A DNA stretch of 64,000 bases from Cricetomys ansorgei (taxonomy: Eukaryota; Chordata; Mammalia; Rodentia; Nesomyidae): NCBI GenBank assembly GCA_026225945.1, contig JAMJFZ010001074.1, positions 4,591,001-4,655,000 on the forward strand, in the 5' to 3' direction. This document shows, piece by piece, positions 47,061 through 59,814 of the stretch. Below the pieces are notes generated by a model that saw nothing but the letters and a program-made list of their open reading frames with translations, was not told the origin of the DNA and ran no database searches. A program made the position numbers and the translations under genes. How positions within the stretch are numbered: the first letter of the stretch is position 1; each line of letters begins with the position of its first letter.

Positions 47061-48569
47061 GAAACTAAATTTTTATGTTCCAGTTAAGAATCATTCAATT
47101 ATACACATTTATTTTATACAGAAAATTTCTTTCAATTATAGCCTTTGACAGTATGTAATATAATTTAGGTATATAAGATTAGAGGTAAAAAAACACACAT
47201 TCTTAGCTCCTTTTATTCTTCCAAGTCATAGTTTCAGCACTACTTATAGAAATAATTAAAACATCATGTTACAAATGACACCAATTTCTCTTGGAAGCTA
47301 AATGTAGTAATATTTCAAATTGAAAAAGTTTTAAATTGAATCAATTTCTGAAATCATAATTAAATGCTTGCATATATATTTTATACATATAAACTATACA
47401 TATGCATAATATATTATATATAAGTATATATATAAGTATAATATATAAGTATATAAGTGTGTGTGTGTATATATATATAAATATAAATATATACTTTCTA
47501 CTCACAGTAGCTCAAATTTAATAGGATAAGGATGAAATTTTGACCAATAATGTGAATTTTTCTTCTGTCACCGACTCTGGTTGCCACTTGTTAACAATGA
47601 AGTATTTCAAACTGAGACACTTCCAAAGCTGCAGACCTGGTTTGGCAAAACTGAAATCTCTCCTTCCTTAACAATCTTCATTATTTATCAACTGATGCCA
47701 CATTACTATATACACCTGACAGGTGACGTTTTCAAAAAGCAGTTGCTATGTCTTATCCATGAAAATCTGAGCTGAGACATGAACATATTCCAAGTAGTCA
47801 TTCTGAGTTCGATGACCAGAAAAAAAAAATGTAAACACAACATGTAACACCTTCTTTTATTCTGAAGGATTTGGTATCACTTGCTATGTCTCTACAGTAT
47901 GTATCTTCACTTCATTTCTCATTACCTTATAGCAAATCAGGTACTGTAAAATGGATGTAAATGCAATTATGAAATGATATCACAGTTTCTCAGCAGTATC
48001 TAATGATTTCTTGTTTTTTTATTTCACTATGAAATAAAAATTTATCCATGGAGAAATAGCTATCTATATTTATTATATATGAAGAAAACAACATGGTATT
48101 TTCAAATTTTAATGGCCACAGTAATAGTATAGGAAAACTTAAAATATAGATTCTAAATTTGTAGAAATTCATGAGTCTGAGTTTAGGAAACAATCTCAAG
48201 GTGTTAATGTGCCTCAACTTTGATCAATAAGGATTGGCTTATGTTGATCATGTGATACTTTAATTGTCTTCTTTGAACCATAATTCATGCAACAGAAAAA
48301 CTCTTAAATGTAACTTATTGCCTCATGAACAGAAAACAACAGTGCATTCCGGTGTCTATTCTTTCTTCACTCTTAACAGCAAGACTCTGGTAAGTACTGT
48401 GAATATTGCAGTACTGCTGACACATTCTTGTCCATTTTAACAGTGTCCAGCATCATGGTTACTGCCAACTATAATATGCTGGTATTCTTTAATAAAATGT
48501 TTGTTTAAATACTACAACCTGCTTTTAAAATATTTCTAAATATGACCACATTTTAAAGTCTTAAATGAG
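47061..48569. other. Unassigned A+T-rich sequence
   Basis: Contains a TA/TG-rich microsatellite at 47380-47505. The segment 47560-47800 is higher complexity with a 64-codon frame of no recognised family. Confidence 0.5.
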
Positions 48570-48752
48570 CTTTAATTTGCATTTCCCAAAAGACTAAGGG
48601 TATTAAACATTTTAAGTGCATTTTTTTTGCCATTTGCATTTCATCTTTGTGCATTTCATCATTTCGTCTCTGTTTAGTTCTAGACTCTGCTTTTTTTTTA
48701 TAAGGTTATTTGTTCAGTTTTAATTTTATTTCTTTTATATATGTTCCAGAGG
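48570..48752 (-). pseudogene. LINE-1 ORF2 C-terminal scrap, inverted part
   Basis: TTGCATTTCCCAAAAGACTAAG near 48577, AAACATTTTAAGTG, and TTATAAGGTTATTTGTTCAG near 48699 are antisense ORF2 landmarks. It joins a sense 3'UTR at ~48753. Confidence 0.65.
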
Positions 48753-49290
48753 GACAATTATAACTAATGGCCTTTCAAAAAGCAATATGGAAGCCTACTA
48801 CTGTATAAATTTCCTAAAACACATGCGTTCAGAAAAATAATTTTAATAGAGTCACAATATAATGGATAACAAATGTTCCATCTGGAGATTTTGTGATACT
48901 AAAACCTCCAGTGAGTGGCTTGGATTACAACTTATTGAATCTTTGGATGAAAGCTTCCCATAGAATCCCTCCACCATCATAAACTATGTTCAAGGATACT
49001 GGTTATCCTCTAAAATCTGACGATAATGCCCTAGTGCTGTATACAGAACTTGTTTATGTCATTGAACATGGAGAAATTGAGTTGGTACCCATGAAGAAGA
49101 TTAATCCTGATCATTGATGTTCATGGGGATGAAACATACACTGCACATGACTGAAGGAGAAATTATCATCAATATCACCAGAAACAAATCCTGTGACCTA
49201 CAACAGCGACCTGGAAGATATGCTGGTGTAATTCTGGCAAAAAAAAGGTTATTGGAGTAACCAACCACTTTTTTAAAAATTAAAGTTACA
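48753..49290 (+). mobile_element. LINE-1 3'UTR
   Basis: Sense 3'UTR landmarks: CTAAAACCTCCAGTGAGTGG near 48898, TATGTTCAAGGATACTGG near 48985, TTATGTCATTGAACATGGAG near 49052, and GGAGTAACCAACCACTTTTT near 49254. Confidence 0.8.
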
Positions 49291-49412
49291 CTTTGTAGAT
49301 CAAACCCACTCATAACACTGGTAAAACAGCCCAAAAATTGAGACAAGAAGCCATGTGCCTACAGAAATACTTGCTACAATTACTCCTGAAAAGGAACATA
49401 GCTACAAAATGA

Positions 49413-49559
49413 CTTCTCTCTCCCTCTGTCTCTCTCTTTCTCTCCCTCTCTCTCTCTCCCTCTCCCTCTCCCTCTCCCCCCTCTTTCTCTCTCTTTCTCT
49501 CCCCCTCCCCCTCTTTCTCTCCCTCTGTCTGGTCTGTCTGTCTGTCTCTCTCTCTCTCT
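49413..49559. repeat. Polypyrimidine microsatellite (CT, CCCT, GTCT)
   Basis: About 147 bp almost entirely C and T, irregular, ending in (GTCT)n(CT)n. Frames across it translate to Ser/Leu/Pro or Arg/Glu repeats and are not genes. Confidence 0.93.
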
Positions 49560-49844
49560 AAACAGCTTTCCACACCAATAACTCCATGGGTATGGGTGAG
49601 ACTCTATGCTTAATTAATATTTTTATGCTGAAATTTTGGCTGCCTTAGAATTGCATAGGCTTCATTTATGGTTTTAGAACTGCTGTAGGGTCTCATATGA
49701 AGCTGTTCTGCTACGTCCAGGTGATAATGATTCCTTGTAAGAATCTATAACAAATGACTCTAAAACTTTCTGCTTTGTTTTTTCCAGAATAATGTATGGA
49801 CTTTGGGAGGAAATTGGTTTGATTCTCTCATGATATTTTTCTCA

Positions 49845-50250
49845 CTATTACACTAAGGGACATGTCTTTTTTGGGACAACTTTTATTGCATATTGCAGTG
49901 ATCCCTAGCTGGAAATGATTGATGATTATTTTTCCCTCCAGTAGCTTTCATAGCAACTTACAGTACTATGAAAGCTAGCAAGTAAGGGTAAAGTAGCCAT
50001 GTCCATACCAGGCATATCAGGTTGATTTAGCTGTGTTCTGTGACTCACATATGTGCTGTCTTCAGCAGTAGGGTCTTATCATCAAGTTCTTGAGGAAAAC
50101 TGGCAATAACATTAATACCCTTTCATGTTTGAAAGTCTGAGACCTTTGAGACCTCACTGGCTAGCAACACCAAAAGAAGCAGCAGTTACTAGCATTGGGC
50201 TTTTTATTTGTTAGCCTGTGATTATTCTGTTATGGGATGACTCCAATACA
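49845..50250 (-). mobile_element. LINE-1 3'UTR fragment
   Basis: TGATTATTTTTCCCTCCAGTAG near 49923, CTTCAGCAGTAGGGTCTTA near 50060, and GAAAGTCTGAGACCTTTGAG near 50130 are antisense 3'UTR landmarks. Confidence 0.75.
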
Positions 50251-50273
50251 CACACACACACACACACACACAC
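50248..50273. repeat. (CA)n microsatellite
   Basis: Thirteen CA units at the edge of the L1 fragment. Confidence 0.9.
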
Positions 50274-51139
50274 GGAACTTCTACACTAATTGAATTTCCA
50301 TATGTACTTTTGAAAGGTCTTCAGAATATTTTAACACTTTCTATATACATGTCTACTCTGACCCTGCTCTCTTACTCCAATTTAAAACTTCCTATTCCAT
50401 TATTCCCCTATGACCTCTTACACCAGTGATTCTTCCTTTAACTATAATTCTTCATAGTTGTTAGTCTTGAAATCATTTTTAGTGTTGAAACCCCAAAGCT
50501 TTTTTTCATCCAGAGTTGGTTACCGTAGATTTAGATAATTCCTCGGTTCGCTGAGGGTAACAGTGTGGAGCTCTGTATCTTATTTCACCACTGAAATCAT
50601 TATACTTATTGAACAAATTCCCTCAGATCATTCCTCTTCCTTCCTAGTCCCACAAATCTAGTAGTTCCATTTGCTCCCATAGGCAGTTTGCTTCTACTCT
50701 AATGTCATGTGTCTGTGCCAGATTTTATATCTCAATATGAAATTCAGCACTGTAAATGAGAGAAAACAATATTTTTTTCTACCAATACTTTACTTAACTT
50801 AAAAATGACCAGATGCGTCTATTTTCCTATAAATGACAAGATTCATTTGTCGTTTATGGCTAAAAACATTTATACTGTGTATATACGACACAATATCTTT
50901 ATTCCTTCTTTTAGACTCTTTAGTTTGGTTCTTATATTTAATTTAGTCCTATGTGCCTATAAGCTAAGGAGCAATGCAGACATTTTTATTCTGACCTTTT
51001 AACTCTTCATAGTATGCCTAAAGAAGAAACCAGAATGATAAAATATTATTTTTCTCCCATTAAGCACTCAAGATATGGCCTCTGGTAAGTAGAGCACATT
51101 CTGTTAGAAGTCTACATATGCAAGAGTACATGGAAGCAA
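50274..51139. other. Unassigned sequence
   Basis: Nothing recognised. Confidence 0.5.
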
Positions 51140-51280
51140 AAATTAACCTTACCGTTCAAAAACAAGAGTGAACACAAATATGGGTAGGCGTGAAGGGGAT
51201 GGATATGAAAGGATTTGAGAGGTGGTGAATTTTAACAAAACACAGCATGAAAAATAAAGAACTTACAAAACCAAACACTG
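51140..51280 (+). mobile_element. LINE-1 3' end remnant
   Basis: GAGTGAACACAAATATGGGTAG, then a GGGATGGATATGAAAGGATT purine block and an A-rich end, in the order of rodent L1 3' termini. Confidence 0.5.
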
Positions 51281-52462
51281 TAAAATTATTAAAATATTCT
51301 ACAGGTATCTTTTACTTGTAAGTAGTTGTGAACATTTTTTTCACTTACAAGTGAAAATTGATATTGAAATTGAGAAATACCATATTCATGTTATACTTTG
51401 TAAATTACACAACTAAAATTCATTTTTCAGTTTGATATATATTTTATTATTCTCAAAATGTTCATAGTTGCTACTTGGAAAAAGATGACACAGGTTCTGT
51501 CATTCCTGGGAATGTTTCAACTAATGTAACACTTTGAGAAGTAGTATCATATTTGCATCAATTTTAGAAAATGACTTAAAATTATTCTGCCAGAAATATT
51601 TATAAAATAATAATTAGTTGAAAATATTTCCTTATGTTAATATGTCCTACTTGCTTTAGTGACTTAATTTTAACTTATTTCACATTGAAAAAACTCTACA
51701 TTTTAAAAGATGCTATTGAGAAAAATAAAGCATGAGTTTAAATAATAGGTGAAGTGAATTTGTGAAGTGAATTTGATATATTTTATTCCCTAGACATAGA
51801 AAATTCAAAATTGTATGATGTAATAATAGTAACAACTCCATAATTGGCAAAGCAATGAATCATGTCAATGACATTTAATGCAAAGATGGAAGGGTTGACA
51901 TTTTTATTACTATGCTGCTGCCTAACCAGAGGTCATTTATATTGCACAGAATTCGGCACTAGACCTCCATCTAAATAAGCTTTTAAGATAAATTCCATGC
52001 TGATGGCTTCACTTACTGTCTCACCTTCAAGACATAGAAATTGGTTATAGTCTTTTCTTCAGATTCAAAAACCTTATTATTTCTGTCAAATTATTTACAA
52101 AACTATATGGCATTGCTTAAATTTTTTGTTTATGAGAACTAGGTAGAAGCTATTTTTAAATACGTCAAAATCAATATCACCATGGTAGAGAGATGGAATA
52201 AAATACTGTGATTTCCTTCTTTAGCTTGCTTCTCTTCTTTGTTTTCTTTTGCACAAGGTTCATCACTAGATCATTCACCAAGTGGGAGATGAATACCAAC
52301 TCTCCACTTAGCTCATGATACTATTTCAGCAACTGTCTCTCATTTCCAATAAATTCTAAATCTGAAGAAATAAAGTCATTTGCAGTGTTTCAAAAATAAA
52401 AGCCATGCATTTAGTCTTGACTTTTTCTAGTACAGAAATAGAAATACATTTCCTTATGAATG
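51281..52462. other. Unassigned A+T-rich sequence
   Basis: No recognised element. A small inverted repeat occurs at 51311-51354 (ACTTGTAAGT and ACTTACAAGT), and GTGAAGTGAATTT is duplicated in tandem at ~51749-51776. Confidence 0.5.
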
Positions 52463-52478
52463 TGACTCTTTAGAAAGA

Positions 52479-52580
52479 TATCTATCAATCTATCTATCAT
52501 CTATCTATCTATCATCTATCTATCTATCTATCTGTCTGTCTGTCTATCTATCTATCTATCAATCTATCTATCATCTATCT
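52479..52580. repeat. (CTAT)n microsatellite
   Basis: About 100 bp of CTAT with ATCAAT/ATCAT breaks and a short CTGT run. It lies between the left target duplication and the body of the antisense B1, so it belongs to the SINE tail. Confidence 0.95.
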
Positions 52581-52735
52581 AATTATTTATTTTGGTTTTT
52601 CCAGACAGGGTTTCTCTGCTGTAACTCTGGCTGTCCTGGAACTCACTCTGTAGACCAGGCTAGCCTTGAACTTACAGAAATTCACCTGCCTCTGCTTTCC
52701 AAGGGATTAAAAGTGTGGATTACCTCTGCCTTGCT
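52581..52735 (-). mobile_element. B1 SINE
   Basis: Antisense B1: CCAGACAGGGTTTCTCTGCT, GGCTGTCCTGGAACTCACTC, TGTAGACCAGGCTAG, then CCAAGGGATTAAAAG with a five-base deletion before GGATTAA. Imperfect direct repeats TGACTCTTTAGAAA (52463) and TGACTTTTCAAATA (52736) flank B1 plus the CTAT tract. Confidence 0.93.
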
Positions 52736-52748
52736 TGACTTTTCAAAT

Positions 52749-53394
52749 ATTTAAAAATTTTCCTTTATTACTCTTTAAGTGAATATTAAATATACTTACT
52801 GAATATTTATTCAAATATTTTTACTCTAAGATACTATATTCAGGACATGGATTTATAAATGTATTTATTATTATTTTATTCATTAATAAGAATAAATGCA
52901 ATACCAATTATATTATTGGATATTAATATTGGCATCTTTTACTTTTTTCTTCCTTCTTTCAAGCCTTCCCATGAACTCTGTCTAGAGTTTTCTAAATTAG
53001 TGGCCTTTTTTACTTTAATTGTTGTTAAAATATTCTATGAGCTTTATGTGGAGTAAGTTTATAAAGGTAAACCTCATTTGGCTGGGTATTCATAGTCATT
53101 TATTCTTAGAACTTTGAACAATTATGAGTCCCTGCATTAACTATTATTCTATGCACAAATTTCTTTTAACCAAGGTTGAGAGAAGTACAAATCTATGAAC
53201 AGAAATATAATATTTAGATCCTGTTTGACAACATTACATTTTAGCTAAACAGAACCAGTAGGTTTATTCATCAGACCTATGTTTTTCTCTAGCATGGGAT
53301 TTAGTTCAGTTTTGTACTACCAGACATAAAATACCTATTCATGAGCTGCATCAAATAATATCAGAAGATGTCTTCACCCAGTGATCACACGTTG
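52749..53394. other. Unassigned A+T-rich sequence
   Basis: Nothing recognised. Confidence 0.5.
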
Positions 53395-53640
53395 CCTGCT
53401 TAGTGTGTACTGAAAAGTATGCCAGTTCCAGTGCTGGCTAAGACCGTTGATGACTTTTCTCCCATAGCAGCCTTCATAACACCTTATAGAACTATGAAAG
53501 CAACCCAGCAAGAAGAGAATTCCATGGTTAGGTTGCACTTGATTATTAGATGTCCTGCAATTCAAGCTGGTAATATCTTCGCCAATAGAGTATTATCATT
53601 TAATTATGTTGGGCAATCATGGCAATAGATTGAGTTATTC
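53395..53640 (-). mobile_element. LINE-1 3'UTR fragment
   Basis: GTTGATGACTTTTCTCCCATAG near 53447, AGAACTATGAAAGCAACCCA near 53487, and GATGTCCTGCAATTCAAG near 53549 follow antisense 3'UTR order. The same segment type as 9540-9680 and 49920-50080. Confidence 0.7.
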
Positions 53641-55439
53641 TAGGGGCCACTGAGAATCTCTTGAATAATAAATCATAGTGATGTATCCAATGCCAGATAC
53701 TCAAATCTGTCTTCTGAGAGTTGTATTATCCATATACACAGAAAATGTCTAATCTATAATAAAACAATAAGTTAATGGTAAATAACAAACATATATAGTT
53801 TTGTTATATTAACTTTATTATAGAAATGTCCAAGTCATCCTTTTGTCTTTACTTTAAAATATTGTCTTCTCCATACTCTATGATCTCAACATTTCTGAGA
53901 GGTTACACTTTTTAACTTTTAAACTTGACTATTCTGTACCCAGGAAAACTCTGTATATAAATAATGACACACATAGTTTGAAGGGCTGAAGTTGTTTGGA
54001 ACATTATTATTTTTATACAGTAAAAGTAGACCATGCTTATTGATCATAGAGACATAAACCTTTGAGTCTATACTCATTAAGATAACAGAGCAATGAAAGA
54101 TACATGTTTGTGACATCAAAATACTGGTCCCAGCATAGTCACTGAGCCAATATACTACATTTCATATATTTAAGATTTTGAAATGAATCACAATAGATGT
54201 TTTCAGTGAAAACTGGGCTTATTAGTTCACTCCTGATGATCGTTATCTCACTGAAACAAATTATGTGAGTAAAAATTGTATCAGATTAAAAAAGTTCAAA
54301 GAGCAATCAATTCATGATACTTGTTTCCTTGACATTGAAATGTTATCATCTGCTGTATATTTTAATTTAAGCCCTCAGAGTTTTCTGCTGATTCAGACCA
54401 TAAATCAGAATGCCCCCCAATACTTTTATGAGTTTTACGACAGTGAATAATGGTATGAAGAATTTATGAGGGCAAAATCTCTACTAACTACATAGTTATT
54501 GCCTTTTCCAAAAGAATAAATCCTACCTACCTCAGACCTGAAGAATAAAGTTCTTGACACCATTGGATTCATAACTGACAAGCAGAGTCCTGGGCCCTTA
54601 ATCATGGGGTGATGGTTTCTGGTTGTAAAAGCTAAAATTATGCTGAATGAAGAAGATTAATAGATCTGAACGGTCAAGCCAAATATCCCTCTAACTGCAC
54701 ATGCCTTGCAGAGTATTTTTCTTATTTCTGGAAAAAAAGCAAAAATGGAATTTGTGCCTTTTATGCAGTGTTATTTTCAGTTAGAAATTATCATGCTCAT
54801 TGTATTTACCATGCAATTGACTTATGTCTTATAAAATTGTATTAAATGTTTATTAACACAAAAACCCCATGACTGATTATATCTTTTAAACAAGGGGGTG
54901 AGGTATTGTTCAGCCTATGAAACTTCACAAATTGACACTTTTTTCGGTGACTAAGAAGATCATGGAATTTGCATACCAAAGTTTCACGGCTTAGAGAGAG
55001 GCATTACTTCACAAAGTCTATAGAGCTATTCTGTACCTAATATAATTGTATATAATTTTAAGCAACACATAAAATAATATAATTTCTTAAGGTTTTTCAT
55101 GTATGCTTAATTTTATTATCCTTCCTACTACAGAGCAGGATGCGTTGCGAAGAAGTTTTTTGTTCTGTGCAGTTCTCTTTATGTCTGTATGGTGCTTGGA
55201 CTTATGGGAACTTTACTTAGGTTATAAAGGAGAGTGTTGGGAGTTGGAGTGAGCAGTTGGTGGGATGGACTTAAAGATGTGAATTCAGTTCAGCTAGTTC
55301 TCTCTGCAGTTCATGTTATTCAAGCAAAGGTTAGCTGAAAAGGGCAGGGGATTTCTCTTTCTCTCTTTAAAGGCTGCCTGAAAGACCAATGACTATTTCT
55401 TTCTTTCCTTTTCTATCTTTTTAGAGCTAGATGGTAAAA
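53641..55439. other. Unassigned sequence
   Basis: About 1.8 kb without a confident repeat or gene. Confidence 0.5.
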
Positions 55440-55471
55440 ACACACACACACACACACACACACATACACAC
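55440..55471. repeat. (CA)n microsatellite
   Basis: About 15 CA units with one TA interruption. Confidence 0.93.
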
Positions 55472-55476
55472 AGTGG

Positions 55477-55519
55477 GAATCTGTTACAAGTTACGAATCA
55501 GTTACAAGTTAGGAATCTG
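55477..55519. repeat. 18-bp tandem repeat
   Basis: GAATCTGTTACAAGTTAC is followed by GAATCAGTTACAAGTTAG and a partial third unit (GAATCTG). Confidence 0.85.
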
Positions 55520-55689
55520 TCTTATTAGCACTCGGTACAAGAGAACAGACATTCAGATACACGTCTATGTCTTTATTGCCTTCTTTAGGCCTCTTCACTA
55601 AAAGACAAAGTGTTCAAACCTACTATATATATACACACACAAGCAAAAGTAAATATGCTGAAATACTTCATTTTCACATTTGTCTGCAT

Positions 55690-55855
55690 ATGTAGATTCA
55701 TAATAATAATAATTTAAGAAAAAGAGTTCACACATTCAAGTGGGGACACATTGAAGGATTTGGAGGAAGAAGAGGAGGAGGAATGATGTAAATCCTGTAT
55801 ACTCATGAATGAATATCTCAAAAAAATTTAAAAGAAAATAAATGGAGCATGTCTT
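55690..55855 (+). mobile_element. LINE-1 3' end remnant
   Basis: A purine-rich block (GGATTTGGAGGAAGAAGAGG near 55758), GATGTAAATCC, and a final AAAAAATTTAAAAGAAAATAAA are arranged like the rodent L1 3' terminus. Confidence 0.5.
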
Positions 55856-56187
55856 GGAAATATTTTAAAATCTATACTAACACAATCTTATATTGTTCTC
55901 ATAAAGTAACTGTTCATGTGTGGTTCTTGTATTAACATAATATCAGTCTTGGTGATTTCACATAAAAAGAAATATTTGATTAATGAAAAGTTTTCAATAG
56001 ACCAGTAAAATTGCATTCTTTCTTTCTGGAATGGGAAACAGTCTTAAAAATGAACCCAATTGTGAAATAGGAATTCATGTCACAAATGTTGAGAAGATGA
56101 TGATAACAATGTACTGGGAAAGAACAATATCAGCCATTCACCATTCTCAATGAACTTCACTGCTCCTTTGCTCAAAATCCTCCATCA

Positions 56188-56223
<36 letters not shown>

Positions 56224-57149
56224 CACGCACATGTGCACATCCACACATTCATGTGTGTTTGCATTTGTAGCTATGAATATAATATCTTGCGAGCATTTTA
56301 AGTAACACATCTCTTTCATATTAATGACATTTTGCTTTTTAGAATAGATGCATTCTACTCACAGGGAAACATAGCCCAGGATCAACAAAATGTAGCTTTC
56401 AAAAGCGGCAGAAACATGTTAGGTAAATATTTCAGTGGGTTTACTGAGAACTTGTACAAAAAAGTTTCCTGAGTTGGGATGCCAGTGTAATCATGTAAAA
56501 ATTTGGGCATGGCCACACATGTACATGTGACTCATCACTGTTTTTTGTGGATATAGATGTATCTCTAGGACTGGCTGGCTATCAGTATAGATCTGGGTTC
56601 AGTAGAGTTTCTCAAGATAAGAAAGGAGAAAGTGACACAGTAGGACACCATACCTCTTCTGCCCTCTGTGCAAGCGCAAACCCTCACATACCTGCACACA
56701 TACAAACATAATACATATGACCACTCATACATACCTACTTTGAGCATGTCGAATAGAGAATGGCAATCTATTATTTTTTAATTTCATGTTATAATCTATT
56801 TATTATCAGAGCTCATCATCTCTTAAAGAAGCTATTTTCCTCATTGCTATGAGGAAAATGTAAAATGCAAAATAAGATAATCATGTTTCTCTTGGTGAAA
56901 TTAACATTCTATAATTTTTTTATTTTAGATATAAAAATTACTTGTATGTTCATATCATTAATTAAATATTTACTTAATGTTTATAACATGCAAATTTGTG
57001 TCCCTTGGAACTTTTAAATGTTGTTTAGATTTTAAAAGTCTGCCTAGAAGAAGAGAAGTGAGGAATATATTAAATTGATTCCTGAGAGAAAAATGGGGAA
57101 GGAGAAGATGTATTCCTTAATTCTTTTATGAAATTCTTGTTGTTAAACA
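55856..57149. other. Unassigned sequence with (TG)n at 56190-56236
   Basis: A (TG)n tract followed by alternating GCAC/ATGT sequence occupies 56190-56255. Nothing else recognised. Confidence 0.5.
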
Positions 57150-57428
57150 TTAAAGTAAAAACTCAGGCACCCTATAAATTGTCAAAATATTATCTATCAA
57201 GTATGAAGAATTGGAGGAGGTGTGTAACAGGGGACAGGCTTTGAGATGCTCTTTGCCTCCTGTTAATTGAGGAAGATAATCACTCAGCTGTTGCTTCAGC
57301 TGCCTTTTGCAGTGACTTTTGCTTCCCCATCTAAACTGCTGGAAAACTAAGCCCAATTAAACTCCTTAATTTGTCAGTTTCTGTAGTCATGGTGCTTTAT
57401 CAAAACAATAGAAAAGATACTAATATAT
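57150..57428 (+). mobile_element. MaLR LTR, diverged
   Basis: GGACAGGCTTTGAGATGC near 57232, CAGCTGTTGCTTCAGCTG near 57285, AACTAAGCCCAATTAAACTC near 57345, and TCAAAACAATAGAAAAGATACTAAT at the end match MaLR LTR order. Confidence 0.6.
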
Positions 57429-58254
57429 AGGGTTTCACTTATTTTTATATTTAGTCCTATATTCTGTAAGGATAACTTGTTGCATATATAATAATTCCAA
57501 ACTATGTACACAGAGGAAATGATGGGAGTAGGCAGTGTCAGCATTCATCAGGGCAATACAGATGGTACTAGGTTGAAGAACAGATATGTAAATCTATGGT
57601 TTATAGATGATAATATGAGTGTGTTGTTTCTAAACACATAGACACAGTGGGTAGGGAAGGGATGGACAGAGATTGCAGAGACATAAGGAAAACTCAGAGC
57701 CGATCAAAGTTATACTACCAGAAATCAAATCATTTCTGTCTGAAATAAAGATGGTGTGAATGAATGAAATTTGCCTGACTCAACAGTTTGTGAGTAAATA
57801 CATTATTTTTACATGCATAAAAGATTTACTTTTTTTTTCTGTTTTTGACTGAAGGATAAGCATAGAGTTTTTAACACCTCATTTAATCAAAACATTATTC
57901 ATTTACATTTTTATAGACAATAGACTTACTTCGTCCTCAGACATAATTGCCTTAGCAAAATATTTCTTCAATTTCTATTATAAGTAGTATTTGAAATAAC
58001 TTCAGCCACATAAACAAGTAAACTATTTCTGACTAGATTAAATCAAGACCATTTGCAACATCTGCATTAAATACCAGCTAAATTTGTGAAGGAACATTAT
58101 CTCAGTGTTATATACTGGATTTAGTGGCTTTGTTATATCTCTGTAGATATTTAAATTTTTACGAAAACAAGTATTAGAATTGCAAAATATAAAAGTTACC
58201 CATTTTCATTGTTTATAAATATTAAATTGAGATTTTTTATACTGTCCTTTTGCT
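57429..58254. other. Unassigned sequence
   Basis: Nothing recognised. Confidence 0.5.
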
Positions 58255-58445
58255 TTTATATTATGCTTTGTGAATTTGTGTGTGTTTCTTATGTTTTTTT
58301 CTTTATTTTTCTTTATTATTAATATTATCTTCCTGGTTTTTTTTCTAAAGAGAGAGTGGGTGGTGAGTTAGAGAGGATCTGAGAGGAGTTGGGAAAACTG
58401 TATTCAGAATATATTGCATGAAAAATTCAATTAAAAAATAAACAA
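58255..58445 (+). mobile_element. LINE-1 3' end with A-rich tail
   Basis: AAGAGAGAGTGGGTGGTGAG, GGATCTGAGAGGAGTTGGG, then CAGAATATATTGCATGAAAA and AATAAACAAATC: the standard terminal order of rodent L1. Confidence 0.8.
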
Positions 58446-59814
58446 ATCTTAAACAAAGGTTATTTGTATCAGGAATTGATCAGTAAAAAGGACCACTATG
58501 ATACTTGCCTTATGCATTTGATCAATAGTCTCAGTCATCAAAACATATAAAGTCTAATTTTGGGCAGCAATGTGAAATCTTCAGTTTTATGTGTGTATCA
58601 CAAGTCACATTAAGTTTAAATATTCTTAGAAATCTAACAAATTTCTAGGACATTAATAATCAGTAGTCTTAAGACCTTACAATAAACTTCAAATATTTAT
58701 TAGCCTAAACTAATTTAATAATACACTTCTTTGTAAGTTAGAAATGTCTTAACATGTATCTCATATGCCGTAAATTAAATTTATAAGTACTTCATTGCTT
58801 AATTATTACATTTGTGTCAAGGATACTAACAACAGGTAAGTGTGTACATTTATATCCAAAAATTAATGTTTAGAGGCTTAGCATATTTATATCACATTAA
58901 TTATACAGTGTATATTATACTATTTTTATAAAGTTTTCTGATATAACTAGATAACTCATTCTTTGCATGTGTTATGTATTTTATTTGTTTCAATATTTGT
59001 TTACTGAGACCTGTTATGTATAAATTACTTTTTTCTAACTTTGCACTGTATTGAACAGACTGTCTATTGTAGTGAGTAGGTGACTGGTTTGTGGTGACAT
59101 AGACTCACTCATGAATGAAGAACCTTTGTCAATACGTGTATGATAAATTCACAATTCAAGGTTCTAAGTTCATAAAGCATATTTAATTGTGTTTTCAATT
59201 TTAATGTTCCTGGGCTTCCAAACTTGAGACGCGATTCAACTGTGTTGTCTGTTCTACAATATTCACTTTCCCAAGCATTCCTATTTCTTCTCACTCTGCT
59301 TTCTTTCCATGCCAATACTATTCCTGAATATAATTACCTCTGTGTCCTTAAAAAACAATAGATACCACATGTATTAAGTAAATACCTCAAGAATGTTTGC
59401 ATTCTGATAAAAGATAATGTCTTAATGAGAAAATACCAACATAAAAACTAAGTTATCATAGTAGGCCTTAAATCTAGCTGGTTTCTGTATAAGTAAACAC
59501 TGCTTAATTGTGCATAACTAAGAATCTATGAAAAATGAGTGGTTTTACTAGTGATAATAAAAAATCATTGATTATTGGGAATTTACCATCCATTTTCAGC
59601 TCTATTATATTTATGCAGATGACCTAAATAAAGCTGTAGTGTCAGTGAGAGATTTGTATTCTAAATATCATTCTTCCACGTTCTCAAATTTTTAGCACAC
59701 ATCATATGGCAGCTCTTAGGCGGAAGAAAAGGATATATAGTCAAATTCTATATGTTATCACTCTGTTTTGGTTTTTGTCTGTTTATTTTGGTTTTTGTTT
59801 TGTTTCAGAAAAAT
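58446..59814. other. Unassigned A+T-rich sequence
   Basis: Nothing recognised. Confidence 0.5.

Noticed and set aside
47581..47775. 64-codon frame considered as a processed-pseudogene fragment
   Set aside because: No family recognised, no poly(A) tail or target duplication seen; left as unassigned sequence.
49310..49573. Glu/Arg-rich 87-codon frame
   Set aside because: Antisense translation of the CT-rich microsatellite.
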